A DNA stretch of 64,000 nt from Dyadobacter sp. CECT 9275 (GTDB taxonomy: Bacteria > Bacteroidota > Bacteroidia > Cytophagales > Spirosomataceae), in the NCBI RefSeq assembly GCF_907164905.1, contig NZ_CAJRAF010000004.1:744001-808000 (forward strand), in the 5' to 3' direction. The notes under the pieces were generated by a model. It was not told the DNA's origin, did no database searches, and worked only from the letters and a program-made list of their open reading frames with translations. Both the position numbers and the translations under genes were made by a program. Shown here piece after piece: positions 60,470 to 64,000 of this stretch; position 1 is the first letter of the stretch, and each line of letters begins with the position of its first letter.

Positions 60470-61588
60470 TTACTGATAGATCCAATCCAGGCTCAACCGC
60501 TTGATATCCGTGATTGACAAACTCGTTCGCTTAGGTCTGTTTCCGGCGCAGTAACTAAGCAGTACTTCTTTCTCACCTACAAAATGGATGGCTGTATAAC
60601 AGTACCAGCCGTCCGGATCCGACTCCAGCGTTTTCTGGTGAAGCCACGTTTTGCCTTCATCCTTTGAAATGGCCAGATTCAGAGGGGTGCGCAGGCCTTT
60701 GGCTTGGCCGCTTTTCGCACCATTGTTATTCCAAACCATCAGCAGATCTCCCGTGGAAGGTATCCTGGCAATGGTGGCGGGAGATACCGGCGACTCAATG
60801 GTCGTTCGGCCGGCGGCACCCCAGGTTTTGCCGTTATCCTTTGAAAACGACTGGTACTGCACACCCGCATCGGTACGAATGATCATCATGATTTTCTTCT
60901 TTTTCAACGCGATCAACCCGGGCTCTTGTGTGACCACACCATCGGGATTAGCAATCTCTTGGCCCGATGTCCAGGTTGACCCATTGTCATCCGAATAATA
61001 GCAAAACAGTTTCCCACGTTCATTGAATTTGCCTCCCTCCGGTGTGATGTGCCAGGCTACGGGCATCAGGAGCCTGCCATTTGCGAGCTGAATGACCCGG
61101 TTATTGTTTAACACAAAGTAGCCTTTTTTATCAGTGATACAGGTTACGGGATCTCCCCAGGTCTGGCCTTCATCACGTGATATCCGCATCAGCGGAATAC
61201 AGTCATCCATCGAATTTTTCCGTGCGTAAAACAGGGCTATCTCTCCGTTTTTCAGACGTAACAGGGATACCGACATCACGTTCATTCCGGCATCATTTTT
61301 GACCACTATCTGATCTTTGTCAGACCAGGTTTTTCCGCCGTCGGAGGAGTAACGACTAGCCAGGTAGGCCCCAGCGAAGTCGCTGGAAGATTTACCTGTA
61401 AAGTGGCTGTAAATAAAAAGGATGCGACCGTCTTTCAGTGTTACAAAATCACCCTCGCTGTTCCTCGGGTTATCCTCTCCCGGTGAAAGCCGGAGTACAA
61501 GTGCAGGGTTCTGCTGTGCCAGTGCTTTTTTAAAAAAGCCGGGCATGAGCAATAGCGACAAGCATATCAATTTACATATCCATTTCAT
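60470..61588 (-). CDS. BNR sialidase-like protein 4
   Basis: A 372-residue exported paralogue (signal CLSLLLMPGFFKKALAQ). Asp boxes SSDGGKTW, SRDEGQTW, SDDNGSTW, SKDNGKTW and SKDEGKTW; blocks DNPRNSEGDFVTLKDGR, VLNNNRVIQLANGRLL, TQEPGLIALKKKK, IIRTDAG and RIPSTGDLLMVWNNN. It begins 2 bp after the SGNH gene and ends 45 bp before the unknown Tat protein gene. It is closest to paralogue 1 by eye. Confidence 0.85.
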   Translation of the reverse strand: MKWICKLICLSLLLMPGFFKKALAQQNPALVLRLSPGEDNPRNSEGDFVTLKDGRILFIYSHFTGKSSSDFAGAYLASRYSSDGGKTWSDKDQIVVKNDAGMNVMSVSLLRLKNGEIALFYARKNSMDDCIPLMRISRDEGQTWGDPVTCITDKKGYFVLNNNRVIQLANGRLLMPVAWHITPEGGKFNERGKLFCYYSDDNGSTWTSGQEIANPDGVVTQEPGLIALKKKKIMMIIRTDAGVQYQSFSKDNGKTWGAAGRTTIESPVSPATIARIPSTGDLLMVWNNNGAKSGQAKGLRTPLNLAISKDEGKTWLHQKTLESDPDGWYCYTAIHFVGEKEVLLSYCAGNRPKRTSLSITDIKRLSLDWIYQ

Positions 61589-61590
61589 AT

Positions 61591-62355
61591 TCAGTTACGT
61601 AGCTTTTGGTAAACAATGTTTTCAATTTGCTCTGCCAGATTTGCCGCAATGATTTCGTGTCCCCGGTCGTTGGGATGAACCCCGTCTAGCATCAGGGTTT
61701 CGTAGCTTATCCCGGTTGTCTTCTGATAATTTTTAAAACTCTTAAAGTTATCGACCAGACCGGTATGGTATTTTTTTGCCAGTTTTCTCACCACCCTGCA
61801 ATACTGAAGCAGCCTGTCGTTCTGAATATCCCCATACTTCTCGCCCAGGATATTGGGTACCATCAGAATGACACTGATCCCTCTGGACTGTAAAGTTTCA
61901 ATCATGTAAGTAAGGTTGGCCCGATACTTGTCCAGCGGAATACGGGAAGGGCCATTCTTCACTTTGCTGTCAATATGCGCATCATTAATGCCAAAACTGA
62001 TATTTACAATGTCAGGATGATGGCCCAGAACGTCAGTATCAAAGCGGTCCAGCGCGTGTCTGATTTTGAAAAGACCATGATCCGCCAGGTGTCCCGAATG
62101 ACTTCCCGGTATTCCGGAATTGATGATTTGTGCTTTAATTCCTTTTTCTGCCAAAAGTCCGGGAAGCCGCTGGGCAAATACCTGCTTAATGGTTATCCTG
62201 GTGGCAGTCACCGAGTTTCCGAATACCACGATTTTAACCCCGGATGAATCCTGCGGTTGAAAATAATCATTTTCGCTCCGGTAATTTCCGGCCAACACTG
62301 TATCCACAAATCCGGCTGTGAGCAGCACCAGGATAAACCATTTTTTAAAAGACAT
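61591..62355 (-). CDS. Exported SGNH/GDSL esterase
   Basis: A 254-residue protein with signal (WFILVLLTAGFVDTVLAG). Block I reads VVFGNSVTATRI with nucleophile Ser48 (GNSVT instead of GDSIT), Gly in NSGIPGSHSG, Asn in FGINDAH, and DGVHPNDRGH giving the Asp224/His227 pair. This is a complete triad. It is similar in role to the SGNH enzyme at the other end of the operon but clearly diverged from it. Likely an O-acetylesterase that prepares the sugar for the sialidase-like enzymes. It is 2 bp upstream of paralogue 4. Confidence 0.88.
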   Translation of the reverse strand: MSFKKWFILVLLTAGFVDTVLAGNYRSENDYFQPQDSSGVKIVVFGNSVTATRITIKQVFAQRLPGLLAEKGIKAQIINSGIPGSHSGHLADHGLFKIRHALDRFDTDVLGHHPDIVNISFGINDAHIDSKVKNGPSRIPLDKYRANLTYMIETLQSRGISVILMVPNILGEKYGDIQNDRLLQYCRVVRKLAKKYHTGLVDNFKSFKNYQKTTGISYETLMLDGVHPNDRGHEIIAANLAEQIENIVYQKLRN

Positions 62356-62455
62356 CAGTCAGCGTAGGGTCGGGCGTTAAGTCAGATCTACTTCTATTTC
62401 AATGCTTGAAAACCAGCAGCCGGACGCTGCCGACCTTGAATTTTCAGCCTGAACA

Positions 62456-63625
62456 TTAGTCAATAAAATCCCTTTCGTTTAGTTTCATTCTCAGGTCTCC
62501 CTGCATGGTAGTCACCCAAAGTTCACCTGGTTTTGCTTCGAAAATATACGGATAGGAGATCCAGGCCTTTGAAGTATCACTGTTCTGAATCTTATACGAT
62601 TTGGCGATGACTTTCGGTTTACTCCAGGTTTTACCGTCGTTTTCAGAAAAAGCAACTGAAAGTTCCTCCCGGTGATTGCTGGCGGCCACCTCTGAAAATT
62701 GCCCATCGCCCCCTCTGAGCGGGTAAGTATCCTTTCCATCAGGAAAACGGCGGTTCCACATCAGCACCAGCCTTCCGCTGGTCAGCCTTTTCAGTTGCCC
62801 CGGTGCCGAACTTGCCGCGATACCTGTTGGCCTTATCCCTTTCCAGGATATCCCCTCGTCATCCGAAAAACATTCCCAGAAGGTACCCCAGTTAGTACGC
62901 ATGAGCTGCCAAATGCGGCCATCCTTTAATTGTTCGATCGTGGATTCGGTTACACCGCTGTGGTGCCCTATCCCACCAAGGTCGATCACATTGGATCTCT
63001 CCCAGCTTTTACCCTCATCCCTGGAAGTATAGGTTAACACGGTATGGTGCCCGGGATTATGGCGCATCATCATGGAAGTAAAAATCACGTTTCCGTTGCG
63101 GGTTTCAATCATGCTCCTGATAGCACCGGTATGTTCATTATGTCGTTTCTGAACATCCTGCCAGGTTTTTCCGCCGTCCAGGCTCCGAATGGTATAGGTA
63201 GGCAAAATGGCTCCCGGCGAATCGGAAATATCTGCCTGCCAGTTCCAGTTGCCCCTTTCAGCGAGGTTCAGAAAGGCAAATACCAGCACTCCGTTACGCG
63301 TTTTCAGAAGCGCTCTTTCTCCCGAGATATTGAACTTTTCAGGATTACTGAACATTTCGTGTTTTTCCCAGGTTTTGCCTTCATCCTTGCTGATCAGGCA
63401 TTTATTTCCATCAATGGCAACGATATTCCCCTCCTGATTGCGTACGAAAGGGCCCAGTATCTGCCCTTTCAGTTCTTCGGTATTACGGGGTATCCAGGCT
63501 CCGGAAGAGGTTATTTTACCATTTTGTTCATTAAATACGGGGGCCTGCGCTTTTACAATCTTACCGGCACACAACACCAGGCTCAGAAGTAAAATCGCTT
63601 TTCCTGTTTTGAATCTTGCTGTCAT
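62456..63625 (-). CDS. BNR sialidase-family protein 5 (distinct subgroup)
   Basis: A 389-residue exported propeller (signal ILLLSLVLCAGKIVKAQ). Five Asp-box-like units: SKDEGKTW, SLDGGKTW, SRDEGKSW, SDDEGISW and SENDGKTW. It lacks the NNPRNSEGDF block of the other four; the start reads WIPRNTEELKGQILGPFVRN instead, and GIGHHSGVTESTIEQLKDGR occupies the TQEPG-like position. It therefore belongs to another subgroup with perhaps a different linkage specificity. It is 19 bp after the partial lyase gene and 100 bp before the SGNH gene. Confidence 0.85.
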   Translation of the reverse strand: MTARFKTGKAILLLSLVLCAGKIVKAQAPVFNEQNGKITSSGAWIPRNTEELKGQILGPFVRNQEGNIVAIDGNKCLISKDEGKTWEKHEMFSNPEKFNISGERALLKTRNGVLVFAFLNLAERGNWNWQADISDSPGAILPTYTIRSLDGGKTWQDVQKRHNEHTGAIRSMIETRNGNVIFTSMMMRHNPGHHTVLTYTSRDEGKSWERSNVIDLGGIGHHSGVTESTIEQLKDGRIWQLMRTNWGTFWECFSDDEGISWKGIRPTGIAASSAPGQLKRLTSGRLVLMWNRRFPDGKDTYPLRGGDGQFSEVAASNHREELSVAFSENDGKTWSKPKVIAKSYKIQNSDTSKAWISYPYIFEAKPGELWVTTMQGDLRMKLNERDFID

Positions 63626-63644
63626 AAGCTGAACGGATTAAACC

Positions 63645-64000
63645 TTAGTGATTGACAATACCACTGACTGCGGCAATACGGTCGAGTATTTCCTGTACAT
63701 CGTTTTCTTCCCAGGACTTATTTCCAAGACCCAGCGGCGGATTAGGAATGCCGATGTCCACTCCGTGTCTCATGTACATTGCCTTTTGAAAGAACGTCCA
63801 GATATTAGGCAGAACATGATTGATGATTTCCTGGAAGGTGAGCATAAAACGGTTGCCCAGCTCAAAATTGCCTCCGATAAATTCTTTACGGACATACTGG
63901 CACTCTTCCCCCCAAAGGTTAAAAAAGCTGCCGATCGCTCCTACAGTACCGCACAAAGTGGCCTGACAGAAAAGTTCGTCCGCACCGCTGAAAAGAATGA
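63645..64000 (-). CDS. DapA/NanA-family aldolase (lyase), N-terminus outside window
   Basis: C-terminal part (about 118 residues) of a class I aldolase of the dihydrodipicolinate synthase/N-acetylneuraminate lyase family. The frame is open to the window edge and reads LFSGADELFCQATLCGTVGA, matching the barrel strand after the Schiff-base Lys, with IGSFFNLWGE after it. The active-site Lys and Tyr lie outside the window. The sialidase-like neighbours favour N-acetylneuraminate lyase (to ManNAc and pyruvate) over dihydrodipicolinate synthase; a 2-keto-3-deoxy sugar acid aldolase is also possible. Confidence 0.8.
   Translation of the reverse strand, partial: ILFSGADELFCQATLCGTVGAIGSFFNLWGEECQYVRKEFIGGNFELGNRFMLTFQEIINHVLPNIWTFFQKAMYMRHGVDIGIPNPPLGLGNKSWEENDVQEILDRIAAVSGIVNH

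Overview
The window is a chromosomal segment of a Bacteroidota bacterium, most likely of the order Cytophagales (Dyadobacter/Spirosomaceae-like). The evidence is a SusC/SusD pair, LytS/LytTR signalling, OMP_b-brl_3-type TonB receptors, BNR 'sialidase' families, Tat-exported glycan enzymes and almost no strong Shine-Dalgarno sites. The genus is an inference, because no rRNA or other marker gene is present. I saw no tRNA, rRNA, CRISPR array, transposase or phage gene.

Layout. (1) 1-13356: the end of a polysaccharide-utilisation locus, with SusC (5' end outside the window), SusD, two GH106-like putative alpha-L-rhamnosidases flanking an unrecognised 842-residue secreted protein, an SGNH esterase, and a convergent GntR/UTRA regulator. 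(2) 13357-22063: housekeeping and stress genes, namely CorA, a truncated RluA-type pseudouridine synthase remnant, a PH-domain membrane protein, two copies of a 55-bp double-hairpin repeat, DUF4833, an aldo/keto reductase, a lipoprotein/ECF sigma/membrane-barrel protein set, a response regulator, and KTSC, general-stress and DUF2158-like proteins. (3) 22091-28192: trehalose synthesis from alpha-glucan, with TreZ and a TreY-MalQ fusion ended by a clear terminator. (4) 28351-44261: MscS, a Pro/Thr/Ser-rich secreted protein, a YpfJ-type metallopeptidase, a GH32-like enzyme, an exported VOC protein, a TonB-type receptor divergent from a LytS/LytTR pair, a MazEF-like toxin-antitoxin pair, GH31, and an isoquinoline-oxidoreductase-like molybdoenzyme. 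(5) 44407-64000: about 19.6 kb in which every gene is on the minus strand.

Region 5 is the most interesting part. Its upstream half (54218-64000) encodes a lyase of the DapA/NanA family (partial), five BNR 'sialidase-like' exported proteins, two SGNH esterases, a YVTN beta-propeller and an unrecognised Tat-exported protein. Its downstream half (44407-53870) encodes an AspA/AstE-like deacylase, two SDRs, a threonine-synthase-like PLP enzyme, an MFS permease, an RraA-family aldolase-like protein, RidA, an SMP-30 lactonase, a NanM-like Kelch mutarotase and an aldo/keto reductase. No NanE, NanK, NagA or NagB gene is visible. The set therefore looks like import and catabolism of an acylated amino-sugar acid, sialic-acid-like but perhaps by a different route. 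That reading is an inference from gene content.

Non-coding structure includes several convincing hairpins (3647-3683, 14576-14632, 22091-22130, 33450-33494, 39159-39201), nested inverted repeats in two 5' regions (29954-30019, 36057-36118), the 55-bp REP-like element, and degenerate short-unit repeats in three intergenic spaces.
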